Assembly (NCBI GenBank): GCA_026197075.1
Contig: JAPHQV010000005.1
Location: 1 to 41,272 of the forward strand
Length of the DNA: 41,272 nucleotides
Direction of reading: 5' to 3'
Source of the DNA: Gammaproteobacteria bacterium
Lineage (GTDB): Bacteria > Pseudomonadota > Gammaproteobacteria > DSM-19610
The notes below the pieces were generated by a model. It was given only the letters and a program-made list of their open reading frames with translations. It was not told the DNA's origin and made no database searches. This document shows, in pieces, positions 18,248 through 26,466 of the stretch (the stretch's first letter is position 1; each line of letters opens with the position of its first letter). Both the position numbers and the translations under genes were made by a program.

Positions 18248-18438
18248 CGCCAGTCCATGACCCATTCATGTTCGTCCCGATGCGGGGGCTGGGGTTGCCG
18301 TGACAGTTGCTGGTCACGGTAGGCCTGCAACAGTGCCTGCACGTCCGCCTGTCCCGCCACACTGGGCTGGTGCAGGTAGTCGGCGATCTGGCGGTAGAGT
18401 TTCCAGCGCCACCAATCGGTGCTGTAGGGTTCGTCCAT
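18244..18438 (-). CDS. Small hypothetical protein, Trp/Tyr-rich N-terminus
   Basis: A 64-residue unknown protein starting MDEPYSTDWWRWKLYRQIAD and ending EHEWVMDWR. It has a likely helix rich in Leu and Gln in the middle and no membrane segment. The ATG at 18438 has GAGG seven nt upstream; an in-frame ATG at 18453 has a poorer site. The TAG stop lies in the arm of palindromic element D, so the original end may have been altered by the insertion. Function unknown. Confidence 0.55.
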   Translation of the reverse strand: MDEPYSTDWWRWKLYRQIADYLHQPSVAGQADVQALLQAYRDQQLSRQPQPPHRDEHEWVMDWR

Positions 18439-18540
18439 CGAATACCTCGTCATTCGTCTCTGGCTACAGGACGCATTACAACGCGCCCCGGTTGCGGTTT
18501 TATGACGGTGCGATGACGGGCAGATGACGTAAGGGCGAGC

Positions 18541-18750
18541 TCAGGCATCCATATCGGGGATGAGCAGGCTCTCGATACGCTTGATCATGTCTTTCAGGCG
18601 CAGCTTGCGTTTCTTCAGGCGCTGCAGCTGCAACTGGTTCTGGTAGGGATTGGCGTGTAACTGGCTGATGATCTCGTCCAGGTCGCGGTGTTCCATGCGC
18701 AGCTCCGCAAGCCGGATGTGCAGACTTTCCAGGTTTTCTTGTTGGTCCAT
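18541..18750 (-). CDS. YdcH family protein (DUF465)
   Basis: A 69-residue helical-hairpin protein of the YdcH/DUF465 family. Recognised by the pattern LAELRMEHRDLDEIISQL followed by LKKRKLRLKDMIKRIE. Two long helices form an antiparallel coiled coil; the family is abundant in Proteobacteria but has no established role. The gene stands alone on the minus strand between the small gene 18244-18438 and the CxxC protein. Confidence 0.85.
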   Translation of the reverse strand: MDQQENLESLHIRLAELRMEHRDLDEIISQLHANPYQNQLQLQRLKKRKLRLKDMIKRIESLLIPDMDA

Positions 18751-18845
18751 GGTGGAACCCTGCGTGCCCCGAGGTGAGCGGGGCTGCCCCCGAGACGCCT
18801 AGTTTGACCGATGTCTCCGGGCTTGCCAACCGACCCGCCGCCGGA

Positions 18846-19301
18846 TCAGTCGCGGCGCTTGCGGCGCGGCCGTCCCTCGAAGCGGACCACCGCCTGCATG
18901 ATCTCCGGGTAGGGCAGGGACTCCAGGTCGCCGTGACGCAACAGGACGGCGCGGATCAGGGCATCGATATCCTCGATGGCGTCCGGGGTGGTGCCAGGCG
19001 TGAGGTCCTGCTGCAGGCCGAGCAGGCCGCCGGTCTGCACGCGGATCTCCTTGGCGTGGGGCAGCTCCCCTTCGATATGGGTGATGCGCAGGGCGAAGAT
19101 GGCCTTTTCCCGCAAGCGGGTCAGCAGTTCAAGACAACGCTTCTGCGCGCTGGGCGAGGAGCAGGCGGCACCTTCGCGGTCCGCGAGGTGGAAACGGGTG
19201 CAGAGGGAACACTGGCTGCGCCGGCTCAGGATGGATTTCTCGAACACACACCGCAGGCCGTTGACGGCGTGGTAGGTGGAGCGGAATTCCTGTTCGTCCA
19301 T
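18846..19301 (-). CDS. Conserved hypothetical protein with a four-cysteine N-terminal region
   Basis: A 151-residue protein of unknown function. The first 60 residues contain five cysteines: Cys18 and then a CSLC pair, followed by AACSS and KRCLELL. The spacing could bind a metal or Fe-S cluster, but the motif is not one I can name. The C-terminal half is helical (DAIEDIDALIRAVLLRHG) and ends in a basic tail, RPRRKRRD, which could touch nucleic acid. It starts 15 nt after the gene at 19317-19556, so the two probably form an operon. Confidence 0.7.
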   Translation of the reverse strand: MDEQEFRSTYHAVNGLRCVFEKSILSRRSQCSLCTRFHLADREGAACSSPSAQKRCLELLTRLREKAIFALRITHIEGELPHAKEIRVQTGGLLGLQQDLTPGTTPDAIEDIDALIRAVLLRHGDLESLPYPEIMQAVVRFEGRPRRKRRD

Positions 19302-19316
19302 CGGCCGGGGAGGGCC

Positions 19317-19556
19317 CTATTTTTCCCATTCCTTCAGGATGGGCGCCTCGCGGTGTTCCTGGAGCTTCTCCTCGGCTTCCAGTTCCGATTCGGCGAAGAT
19401 CACCTTGATCACCCGGTTGTCGTCCGGGGGAGTCGCGGCGCGCAATTCCCGTGCCCGGTTCTTGGCATCCTTGAACTTCTCGAAGGTATCGATTCGCTCC
19501 AGGTGCTTGACCAGCGCGGTAGGTCCCTGCTGAATCGCGTAGATAAAGTACGGCAT
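19317..19556 (-). CDS. Small conserved hypothetical protein
   Basis: A 79-residue, highly charged cytoplasmic protein. It begins MPYFIYAIQQGPTALVKHLE, has a lysine-rich middle (TFEKFKDAKNRARELRA) and ends LQEHREAPILKEWEK. The pattern of strand, helix, strand (VIKVIFAES), helix suggests a compact alpha/beta fold. No catalytic motif is seen. It is the first gene of a likely two-gene operon with the cysteine-rich protein downstream. Function unknown. Confidence 0.7.
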   Translation of the reverse strand: MPYFIYAIQQGPTALVKHLERIDTFEKFKDAKNRARELRAATPPDDNRVIKVIFAESELEAEEKLQEHREAPILKEWEK

Positions 19557-19690
19557 GTTCTGTTCCTGGCGGTTGATGAGGAGGATCGGCGGTGCCGGTT
19601 CCGGAATGAGTATACCAGCACGACTGCAGGACGGTTTCCATGTGTCGGTTGGGTGTTTGGGTGTGCCCGGGCGGGTGATGCCCCGGCGCC

Positions 19691-19720
19691 TTGGTGTCGG
19701 CCCTGTTCAGGGTCTATACT
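19691..19720 (+). promoter_or_regulatory. Promoter of the cold-shock gene
   Basis: TTGGTG (19691-19696) and TATACT (19715-19720) are separated by 18 nt. Transcription from here gives a leader of about 100 nt before the ATG at 19829. Long leaders that refold with temperature are typical of cspA-family genes. The leader contains a short hairpin GGGCG-GCTTCGA-CGCCC near 19755-19770. Confidence 0.6.
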
Positions 19721-19828
19721 GAGCCTGCCCAAGAGGTTGGGATGGGCCACGGGGCGGCTTCGACGCCCTCCAGGCCCGCTCGCATAACAATTCCGCAACA
19801 ACAAATCACGCGACAGGGGTTGAGTTAG

Positions 19829-20035
19829 ATGGCAACAGGAACAGTAAAGTGGTTCAACGATTCCAAGGGATTCGGATTTATCGAAATGACGGACGGGCAG
19901 GAGGATGTGTTCGTCCATCACACGGCCATTCAGGCGGACGGTTTCCGTTCCCTGGTCGAGGGCCAGCAGGTCCAGTTCGAGGTGGAGCGTGGCCCCAAGG
20001 GCCTGCAGGCCTCGAACGTGATGGTGGTGAGCTAG
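19829..20035 (+). CDS. Cold-shock protein, CspA family
   Basis: A 68-residue single cold-shock domain, an OB-fold that binds single-stranded RNA and DNA and melts RNA structure. Both RNA-binding motifs are present: KGFGFIEM (RNP1) and DVFVHHTAI (RNP2), after the usual start [14 protein letters not shown]. It stands alone, with its own promoter and terminator. Whether it is cold-induced or constitutive cannot be told from the protein. Confidence 0.96.
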   Translation: MATGTVKWFNDSKGFGFIEMTDGQEDVFVHHTAIQADGFRSLVEGQQVQFEVERGPKGLQASNVMVVS

Positions 20036-20055
20036 TGTACTCCGCCTGAACAAAG

Positions 20056-20082
20056 AGCCCCGCACCAGGCGGGGCTTTTTTC
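20056..20082 (+). terminator. Intrinsic terminator of the cold-shock gene
   Basis: GCCCCGC (20057-20063) pairs with GCGGGGC (20069-20075) around a 5-nt loop and is followed by a run of six or seven T. It lies 20 nt past the stop codon. Confidence 0.93.
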
Positions 20083-20085
20083 TTT

Positions 20086-20133
20086 CGGGGACAGACCACG
20101 GTTTTTCCCGCGGAAAACCGTGGTCTGTCCCCG
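20086..20133. repeat. Palindrome of the GGGGACAGACCACGG type
   Basis: Perfect 20-bp arms (20086-20105 and 20114-20133) flank an 8-nt centre. A T run follows on the plus strand (20135-20141), so it could act as a second terminator. The arm sequence looks like a dispersed REP-type repeat seen in other gammaproteobacteria. It lies between the cold-shock gene and the end of pstB. Confidence 0.88.
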
Positions 20134-20139
20134 GTTTTT

Positions 20140-20994
20140 TTATCCGTACCGCCCGGTGATGTAGTCCTCGGTCTGTTTTTTCGACGGGTTGGTGAACAGG
20201 GTATCCGTGTCGCCGTACTCGATCAGGTCCCCCATGTACATGAAGGCGGTGTAGTCGGATACGCGCGCCGCCTGCTGCATGTTGTGGGTGACGATGATGA
20301 TGGTGTACTGGTCCTTGAGTTCGTTGATCAGTTCCTCGATCTTCAGGGTCGAGATGGGGTCCAGGGCCGAGGCCGGTTCGTCCAGCAGGATCACCTCCGG
20401 CTCGATGGCGATGGCGCGAGCGATGACCAGGCGTTGCTGCTGGCCGCCGGACAGGCCGAAGGCGTTGTCGTGCAGGCGGTCCTTAACCTCGTCCCACAGG
20501 GCCGCCGCGCGCAACGAGCGTTCCACCACTTCGTCCAGCAAACGCTTGGAATTGACTCCCTGCAGGCGCAGGCCATAGGCCACGTTCTCGTAGATGGATT
20601 TTGGAAAGGGATTCGGCTTCTGGAACACCATGCCCACGTTGCGGCGCAATTCGGCCACGTCCACGCCACGTGCGTAGATATCATTGCCATCGATGAGGAT
20701 CCGGCCCTCGATGCGGCAGATGTCCACCAGGTCGTTCATGCGGTTGAAGCAGCGCAGCAGGGTGGACTTGCCGCAGCCGGAGGGGCCGATGAAGGCGGTG
20801 ACCCGCTTTTCGGGGATCGCCAGGTTGATATCGTTCAGGGCCCGGTCATTGCCGTAATAGAGATTCAGGTTTTGGACGGCGATCTTGGTCTTTTCCTCCG
20901 CCAGCGACAGGGTCTTGAGGGCAATGTTGCCGCGCGCCTGGCTGGCGGAGATGGCCACGCCGGGGCGTTGCGATTCGGTGGACTGTTCGTTCAT
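20140..20994 (-). CDS. pstB: Phosphate ABC transporter ATP-binding protein PstB
   Basis: A 284-residue ABC ATPase driving high-affinity phosphate import. Walker A is GPSGCGKST, the signature is LSGGQQQR, Walker B is VILLDEP, and [24 protein letters not shown] closes the domain as in E. coli PstB. An N-terminal extension of about 30 residues precedes the core. It is the last gene of pstS-pstC-pstA-pstB, but 189 bp separate it from pstA and palindromic element C fills that gap. No phoU follows; the next gene is a convergent cold-shock gene. Confidence 0.97.
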   Translation of the reverse strand: MNEQSTESQRPGVAISASQARGNIALKTLSLAEEKTKIAVQNLNLYYGNDRALNDINLAIPEKRVTAFIGPSGCGKSTLLRCFNRMNDLVDICRIEGRILIDGNDIYARGVDVAELRRNVGMVFQKPNPFPKSIYENVAYGLRLQGVNSKRLLDEVVERSLRAAALWDEVKDRLHDNAFGLSGGQQQRLVIARAIAIEPEVILLDEPASALDPISTLKIEELINELKDQYTIIIVTHNMQQAARVSDYTAFMYMGDLIEYGDTDTLFTNPSKKQTEDYITGRYG

Positions 20995-21047
20995 GCGTAT
21001 TCACTCACCATTGATCGTTGAGATTCATAAAGCCAAAGTGTTCCTGA

Positions 21048-21149
21048 GTTGTCCGGTATCCCCTTGTGGGACCGTCGGCCGCAGGGATGCGGCCGTCGAG
21101 CGTACAGGGATGTATTCACAGCGTGTCCCATGAGGGGATACCGGATAAC
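21048..21149. repeat. Long palindromic element, copy C
   Basis: Arms of 24 nt (21048-21071 and 21126-21149) match except at three transitions, all of which are G-T pairs. The 54-nt centre (21072-21125) contains two hairpins with the same CAGGGATG core: GGCCGCA-GGGA-TGCGGCC (21077-21094) and TACA-GGGA-TGTA (21103-21114). Bases 21102-21113 read GTACAGGGATGT. The element lies in the pstA-pstB gap, so the pst transcript carries its complement. Confidence 0.93.
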
Positions 21150-21183
21150 GTACCCTCTATTACTAATATGCAATTCCATCTCT

Positions 21184-22851
21184 TCAATCGGAAGCGCTGC
21201 GGTAGCGTTCACGCAGGTGGTTGCGGATGCTGATGGCGGTCAGGTTGAGGATCACGATCAGGATCACCAGGATCAGCGCCGTGGCATAGACCAACGGCCG
21301 CGCCGCCTCCACGTTGGGGCTCTGGAAGCCCACGTCGTAGATGTGGAAGCCCAAGTGCATGATCTTGCGCTCCAGGTGCACGAAGGGGAAGGTGCCGTCC
21401 ACGGGCAGGGTGGGGGCGAGCTTGACCACGCCCACCAGCATCAGCGGTGCCACCTCTCCGGCGGCGCGGGCGATGGCCAGGATCAGGCCGGTCATCATGG
21501 CCGGCGTGGCCAGCGGCACCACCACCTTCCAGAGGGTTTCCGCCTTGGTGGCACCCAGCGCCAGGCTGCCCTGACGGATGGTGGATGGGATGCGCGCCAG
21601 GCCTTCCTCGGTGGACACGATGACGATGGGCAGGGTCAACAGGGCCAGTGTCAGCGAGGCCCAGAACAGCCCCGGGGTGCCGAAGGTAGGCGAGGGCAGG
21701 GCGGCCTCGTAGAACAGGCGGTCGATGTTGCCGCCCAGAAAGTAGACGAAGAAGCCCAGGCCGAATACGCCGTAGACGATGGAGGGCACGCCGGCCAGGT
21801 TGTAGACCGAAATACGGATGAGTTTGAGCACCGGCCCCTGCCGGGCGTATTCACGCAGGTAGATGGCGGCGAGGATACCGAATGGGGTTACCATGATGGA
21901 CATGACGAACACCATGGAGATGGTGCCGAAGATGGCCGGGAAGATGCCGCCCTCGGTATTGGCCTCGCGCGGATCATCGCTGAGGAATTCCCAAAGGCGT
22001 TCAACGTACTGGCCCAGCTTGGCCGGCACGGACATGGCATTGGGCGCGGTGACGCGCACGATGGTCGCCAGGTTGATGTCCACTTCCTGGTCATTACTCA
22101 TGCGCATGCGCAGGCTGTCACGCTTGGTCTCGGTGTAGAGCAGGTCGAGTTCCTGGCGTAATACAGCGTACTCGGCGTCGAGTACGGCGCGTCGCTCCTC
22201 GATGCGCTGCTCCTCGGCGTTGCGCACCGCCGCGGGCGGGTCCTGCAGCTCCAGGCTGCGCTCGTCCAGACGCAGACGCTCCAGGTCGCGGTTGATGCGG
22301 CCGATGTCGCGCTTTTCCAGGCGCTTGATGCGCTTGTGCAGTTCCAGACTGCGCGTTACGGCGGCCTGCAGCTGTTCCCGGAAATCCGTCTCCGCGGCGC
22401 TGGCGACGGTTTCGCCACTGCGCAGCAGGGCGACCGGCTGGCCGTAGAAGTTGCCCCACTCGCGACGCTCGATCACATAGACGTCTTCCGGGTATTCGAA
22501 GGGCGCCATGCCCAGTCCCAGGAGCCAGATGAAGTCGCGACCGAACTGGTCACGGTTGCCCTGCTTGATCAGGTGCCGGGTCACCAGGTCGATGCCCTCG
22601 GGCACATGGTAGCCCGCGTCCCGGGCCACGGTCGTCGGTATGGTCTGGGAACGCACCAGCTCTCCCAGCATCACGCTGGTCTTGCCCTCATGATCGGTGG
22701 TCTTGATGAGCGCCACATCGGCGGCCCAGAAGTGGCCGAAGCCGCGCACGGCAATGAGGCCGATGAGGCCGATCACCATGATCATGCTGATGGCGACGGC
22801 GCCGCCGTTGAGCCAGATCCAGGGCGAGCCGCTTTTGAACCAGTCTTTCAT
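21184..22851 (-). CDS. pstA: Phosphate ABC transporter permease PstA, extended form
   Basis: A 555-residue permease, about twice the length of E. coli PstA (296). The first transmembrane helix (about 12-35, WLNGGAVAISMIMVIGLIGL) is followed by a 250-residue insert, probably periplasmic, with a charged coiled coil (about 140-240) and no similarity to the short form. The standard permease core starts near 300: FGTISMVFVMSIMVTPFGILAAIYL, then YGVFGLGFFVYF, and the EAA loop SLALGATKAETLWKVVVP. It starts 21 nt after pstC. Confidence 0.95.
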   Translation of the reverse strand: MKDWFKSGSPWIWLNGGAVAISMIMVIGLIGLIAVRGFGHFWAADVALIKTTDHEGKTSVMLGELVRSQTIPTTVARDAGYHVPEGIDLVTRHLIKQGNRDQFGRDFIWLLGLGMAPFEYPEDVYVIERREWGNFYGQPVALLRSGETVASAAETDFREQLQAAVTRSLELHKRIKRLEKRDIGRINRDLERLRLDERSLELQDPPAAVRNAEEQRIEERRAVLDAEYAVLRQELDLLYTETKRDSLRMRMSNDQEVDINLATIVRVTAPNAMSVPAKLGQYVERLWEFLSDDPREANTEGGIFPAIFGTISMVFVMSIMVTPFGILAAIYLREYARQGPVLKLIRISVYNLAGVPSIVYGVFGLGFFVYFLGGNIDRLFYEAALPSPTFGTPGLFWASLTLALLTLPIVIVSTEEGLARIPSTIRQGSLALGATKAETLWKVVVPLATPAMMTGLILAIARAAGEVAPLMLVGVVKLAPTLPVDGTFPFVHLERKIMHLGFHIYDVGFQSPNVEAARPLVYATALILVILIVILNLTAISIRNHLRERYRSASD

Positions 22852-22872
22852 GTCACGTCCCCAGTTCCGGGA

Positions 22873-25170
22873 TTACAGGTTGCTGTAGCGCGTACGCAGG
22901 CGCTGGCGAATGATCTCGGCCACGGTATTGACCACGAAGGTCAATGCCAGCAGCACCAGGGCGGCGAGGAACAGTACCCGGAAATGGGTCGAGCCCACGG
23001 CCGTCTCCGGCAGCTCCACGGCGATGTTGGCCGACAGGGTGCGCATGCCCTCGAAGATATTGAAATTGACCACCGGGCTGTTGCCGGTGGCCATGAGCAC
23101 GATCATGGTCTCGCCCACGGCGCGGCCGAAGCCCATCATCACCGCGGAGAAGATGCCCGGGCTGGCGGTGGGCAGCACCACGCCCAGCACCGTCTGCCAG
23201 CGCGTGGCGCCGAGGGCCAGCGAACCCTGGGTCAGGTGGCGGGGCACAGTGAAGACGGCGTCCTCGGCGATGGAGAAGATGGTGGGGATGACCGCGAAGC
23301 CCATGGCGATGCCGACGATCATGGCGTTGCGCTGGTCGTAGGTGATGCCCACGTCGGTGAACCACTGGCGCATGCTGCCGTCGAAGAGCCACACCTCGAT
23401 ATGGGGGCTGGCCACCAGGCACGCCCAGCCGAACAGCAGAATCACCGGTGTAAGCAGTGCCGCCTCCCAGCCCTCGGGGATGCGGGAACGCAGGGCGGCG
23501 GGGAGCCGTGACCAGGCGTAGGCGAACAACAGCATCATCACCGGCATCAGCAGCAGGAAGCTGAAGATGGCCGGGAGGTTTTCCTCGGCGAAGGGGGCCA
23601 GCCACAGGCCGGCCAGGAAGCCCAGGATGACGGTGGGCAGGGCCTCCATGATCTCGATGCTGGGTTTGACGATGCCGCGCAGCTTGGGCGTCATGAAATA
23701 CGCGGTATAGATGGCCCCGGCGATGGCCAGCGGGATGGCGAACAGCATGGCATAGAAGGCCGCCTTCAGGGTGCCGACGGACAGGGGCACCAGGCTGAAC
23801 TTGGATTCAAACTCGTCGGAAGCGGAAGAGGACTGCCAGATGTAGTCGGGCTCGCTGCGACCCTCGTACCAGACCTTGTTCCACAGGGCGGAGAAAGACA
23901 GCTGCGGATGCTGGTTCCAGACCCCCGCCACCTGCACCATGCCCTGGTCATCCAGGGCCAGGAGCCGGCCATTGATGGGCGAGATCGCCACCATGCGGAG
24001 GGGGCGTTCGCTGAGCTGGTCGAGGTAGAGAGTGCGGGCCGAGGTGCCGTAATGGATGCCGAGGTGGCCGGCGGCATCCCCCACCAGGAAGCCCTTGCGG
24101 TTGTACTCGGGCGCGATGGTCGTGATGGCGGCCGAATGGGCGGTGAAATCCCGAATCCGGTTCAGGTGAAACTGGTTGTGCTCATCCCGTAACAGGAACC
24201 ACTGGCTCAGTTCGCCGCCCTCGGTGCCGACGATCAGCGACACGGTACCCACCAGGAATTCCATGGCGGTGATGGCATCACCCCGGCCGGCATCCACGGA
24301 TTCCACCAGGCGCGCGGCGCCCAGGTCGGCGATATCGTAGTAGTGCACCAGGCCATCCCGATCGGCCACGTACAGGCTCTGCAAGGTCTTGTCGAGCAGC
24401 AGGCGAACCGGTGTGTCGGTGGCCATGGGCAGTTCGATACCGCGCGTGCTGATTTCCACTTCCCCGGTGAACAGGTTTTCGCGGGTGTCCAGGCGGGTCA
24501 GCAGCAGGCGGCCATCCTCGGTGATGGCGGCGATATTGGTGCCGCCGCTGCCGCGGGTGACGGACTGGATGGCCAGGTGGAGCAGGGGGCGGCCTTCGGG
24601 ATCGATGGTGATCGGGTCGGTGCCCAGGGGATATTCCACCTTGGGCGTGATCTGACGCTGGTCGTCGGGAAAGCTCAGGTCGAAGGCATGGCGCGCCACC
24701 ACTGCCTGGCCGTTGTCCAGGCCCAGGGCGGTGATGCCACCATTGGCTTCGGCCGCGGCGAAGCTGGTCACGCGCTGACCCGCCGGCACCGGCAGCTCGA
24801 ACTTGGTGTGCAGACGGCCATCGTCGGCCGAGAAGAACCGGACCACACCCTGGTCGTCGTACTGGATGCCCAGTTTCTCGTAGCGTTCCAGCAGGAGGTG
24901 TTGCGGGCGGCCGTCGCCGGTCGGCAGCGCATACTGGGCCTGGGGGGTAACGGTGGCGCCGCGCAGGACGGGTGCCACCTCGTAGAACAGGTAGACGAAG
25001 ATCATGGCCAGGGCCAGGACCACGCCGAAGCCGGCGGCGGTGATGCCCCAGTGGGAGGCACGGTCCATGCGTGCGCGCTTGCGCCGCAGCTTCTGTCGGG
25101 CCTCCGCGGCGGGCAGCAGGGAGGGTCGGCGGGCCGAACCGACGGCCTGGGTGGGGCTTGTATCGCTCAT
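22873..25170 (-). CDS. pstC: Phosphate ABC transporter permease PstC, extended form with propeller-like domain
   Basis: A 765-residue permease, against 319 in E. coli. A basic cytoplasmic N-terminus leads to one helix (about 45-68), followed by about 380 residues with repeated strand-rich segments such as GITALGLDNGQAVV, IAAITEDGRLLLTRLD and LYVADRDGLVHYYDIADLG, which look like WD40/beta-propeller blades and would be periplasmic. The permease core follows from about 465, with the EAA loop SLALGATRWQTVLGVVLP and GRAVGETMIVLMATGNSP. A Pho box lies upstream of its own start (25225-25242), as well as the one before pstS. Confidence 0.95.
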   Translation of the reverse strand: MSDTSPTQAVGSARRPSLLPAAEARQKLRRKRARMDRASHWGITAAGFGVVLALAMIFVYLFYEVAPVLRGATVTPQAQYALPTGDGRPQHLLLERYEKLGIQYDDQGVVRFFSADDGRLHTKFELPVPAGQRVTSFAAAEANGGITALGLDNGQAVVARHAFDLSFPDDQRQITPKVEYPLGTDPITIDPEGRPLLHLAIQSVTRGSGGTNIAAITEDGRLLLTRLDTRENLFTGEVEISTRGIELPMATDTPVRLLLDKTLQSLYVADRDGLVHYYDIADLGAARLVESVDAGRGDAITAMEFLVGTVSLIVGTEGGELSQWFLLRDEHNQFHLNRIRDFTAHSAAITTIAPEYNRKGFLVGDAAGHLGIHYGTSARTLYLDQLSERPLRMVAISPINGRLLALDDQGMVQVAGVWNQHPQLSFSALWNKVWYEGRSEPDYIWQSSSASDEFESKFSLVPLSVGTLKAAFYAMLFAIPLAIAGAIYTAYFMTPKLRGIVKPSIEIMEALPTVILGFLAGLWLAPFAEENLPAIFSFLLLMPVMMLLFAYAWSRLPAALRSRIPEGWEAALLTPVILLFGWACLVASPHIEVWLFDGSMRQWFTDVGITYDQRNAMIVGIAMGFAVIPTIFSIAEDAVFTVPRHLTQGSLALGATRWQTVLGVVLPTASPGIFSAVMMGFGRAVGETMIVLMATGNSPVVNFNIFEGMRTLSANIAVELPETAVGSTHFRVLFLAALVLLALTFVVNTVAEIIRQRLRTRYSNL

Positions 25171-25224
25171 GAAAGTGGCTCGTCTGACGCCTGGGCACGG
25201 ATGGCGTTAGGGTAATGGCGGATT

Positions 25225-25242
25225 ATGACAGTTGTGTGACAC
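25225..25242 (-). promoter_or_regulatory. Pho box upstream of pstC
   Basis: On the minus strand the sequence is GTGTCACACAACTGTCAT: two 7-nt half-sites, GTGTCAC and CTGTCAT, separated by 4 nt, as in the PhoB consensus CTGTCAT-N4-CTGTCAT. It ends 54 nt before the pstC start. The -10 downstream is weak (around 25212-25217). It would let phosphate starvation drive pstCAB separately from pstS. Confidence 0.72.
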
Positions 25243-25268
25243 CGGCGGCCGGCAACTTTACTCTTGGG

Positions 25269-25298
25269 AAAAAAAGAGAGGCATATCAAATGCCTCTC
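25269..25298 (-). terminator. Intrinsic terminator after pstS
   Basis: On the minus strand GAGAGGCAT pairs perfectly with ATGCCTCTC (25276-25284 and 25290-25298) around a 5-nt loop and is followed by seven T (25269-25275). It lies 31 nt past the pstS stop. Partial termination here would give more binding protein than permease. Confidence 0.93.
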
Positions 25299-25329
25299 CA
25301 AGGGTGTAACGACAGCGGTGAGGATGGGC

Positions 25330-26301
25330 TTATTCGATGCCCAGTTCCTTCAGGGTCTTGCTGGTCACGGAGGCGGGCAGCGGCACATAGCCGTCACGCA
25401 GCACCACGCCCTGGCCGGCCTTGGACAGCACCATCTTCACGAACTCCTTCGCCATGGGATCCAGGGGGCGATTGGGGTTCTTGTTGATGTAGACGTAGAG
25501 GAAGCGCGCCAGCGGGTAGTCGCCGGAGGCGTTCTCGGCGGTGGCTTCGTAGAAGGTACCACCGGTTTCCCGGGCCAGCGGCACTGCGCGTACACCGGAG
25601 GTGATGTAGCCGATGCCGGAATAGCCGATGCCGTTGATGGATTCGGTCACGCCCTGCACCACCGAGGAGGACCCCGGCTGTTCGTTGATGCTGGACTTGT
25701 AGTCACCACCGCACAGGGCGTTGTCCTTGAAGTAGCCGTAGGTGCCGGACACGGCATTGCGGCTGTACAGGGCGAAGTCACGGTTTGCCCAGGCGCCGGT
25801 CAGGCCGAGCTGGCCCCAGCGGGTGATGTCCTCGGAGTGGCCACAGCGACGGCCGGCGGAGAAGATGGCGTCCACCTGGGGAATGCTCAGGCCCTCGATG
25901 GGGTTGTCCTTGTTGACATACACAGCCAGCATGTCGATGGCGACCGGCACGGCGTAGGGCTTGTAGCCATGGCGCTTTTCGAAGGCCTGGATTTCCGAGG
26001 ACTTCATGGCCCGACTCATGGGCGCCAGGTTGGCGGTGCCTTCGGTCAGGGCCGGCGGCGCGGTGGAGGAACCGGCGCCCTGGATCTGGATGTTGACGTT
26101 GGGGTAGAACTTGTTGAAGTCTTCGGCCCACAGGGTCATCAGGTTGTTCAGGGTGTCGGACCCGATGCTGGACAGGTTGCCGGACACGCCGGAGGCGCGC
26201 TGGTACTCGGGCAGCTTGGGATCCAGGTCGGCAGCCGCATGGCTGCTGAAGGTGACGGCCGCGGCGACGGCGGTCGCGGCAAAGAGTTGTTTCAGTTTCA
26301 T
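25330..26301 (-). CDS. pstS: Periplasmic phosphate-binding protein PstS
   Basis: A 323-residue binding protein that captures phosphate in the periplasm and delivers it to PstCA. Signal peptide residues 1-24 end AAA. Ligand-contact segments of the two-lobe fold are visible: SIGSDTL, the GAGSSTAP loop and LAPMSRAMK, with [20 protein letters not shown] in the second lobe. The protein belongs to the marine-type branch with this SIGSDTLNN motif rather than the E. coli type. Preceded by a Pho box and -10 (26358-26390), and followed by a strong terminator before pstC. Confidence 0.96.
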   Translation of the reverse strand: MKLKQLFAATAVAAAVTFSSHAAADLDPKLPEYQRASGVSGNLSSIGSDTLNNLMTLWAEDFNKFYPNVNIQIQGAGSSTAPPALTEGTANLAPMSRAMKSSEIQAFEKRHGYKPYAVPVAIDMLAVYVNKDNPIEGLSIPQVDAIFSAGRRCGHSEDITRWGQLGLTGAWANRDFALYSRNAVSGTYGYFKDNALCGGDYKSSINEQPGSSSVVQGVTESINGIGYSGIGYITSGVRAVPLARETGGTFYEATAENASGDYPLARFLYVYINKNPNRPLDPMAKEFVKMVLSKAGQGVVLRDGYVPLPASVTSKTLKELGIE

Positions 26302-26357
26302 GGCGCTTGTCTCCCCCGGGCCGGATGACCCTGGTGTTGGTTAACTTGACGGGGCCA

Positions 26358-26390
26358 CTATAGGCAGGCTTTGTGACGAAACGATGACAA
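26358..26390 (-). promoter_or_regulatory. Pho box and -10 of pstS
   Basis: On the minus strand TTGTCATCGTTTCGTCACA (26372-26390) contains half-sites TTGTCAT and TCGTCAC with a 4-nt spacer. A third GTCAT lies just upstream. The -10 hexamer TATAGT (26358-26363) follows after 8 nt, the arrangement expected for a PhoB-activated promoter in which the Pho box replaces the -35. Confidence 0.72.
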
Positions 26391-26466
26391 ATGACGGGGT
26401 TTTGCAATACTTCATACAGGCCGGCGGTTATCCCCACAGGCCTGTTCATGTCCGGGAGCGTGCGCC

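Noticed and set aside
19739-19828. tmRNA-like segment (GGGGCGGCTTCGACG) before the cold-shock gene
   Set aside because: There is no tRNA-like end, no tag frame and no matching 3' partner; it is better explained as the cold-shock leader.
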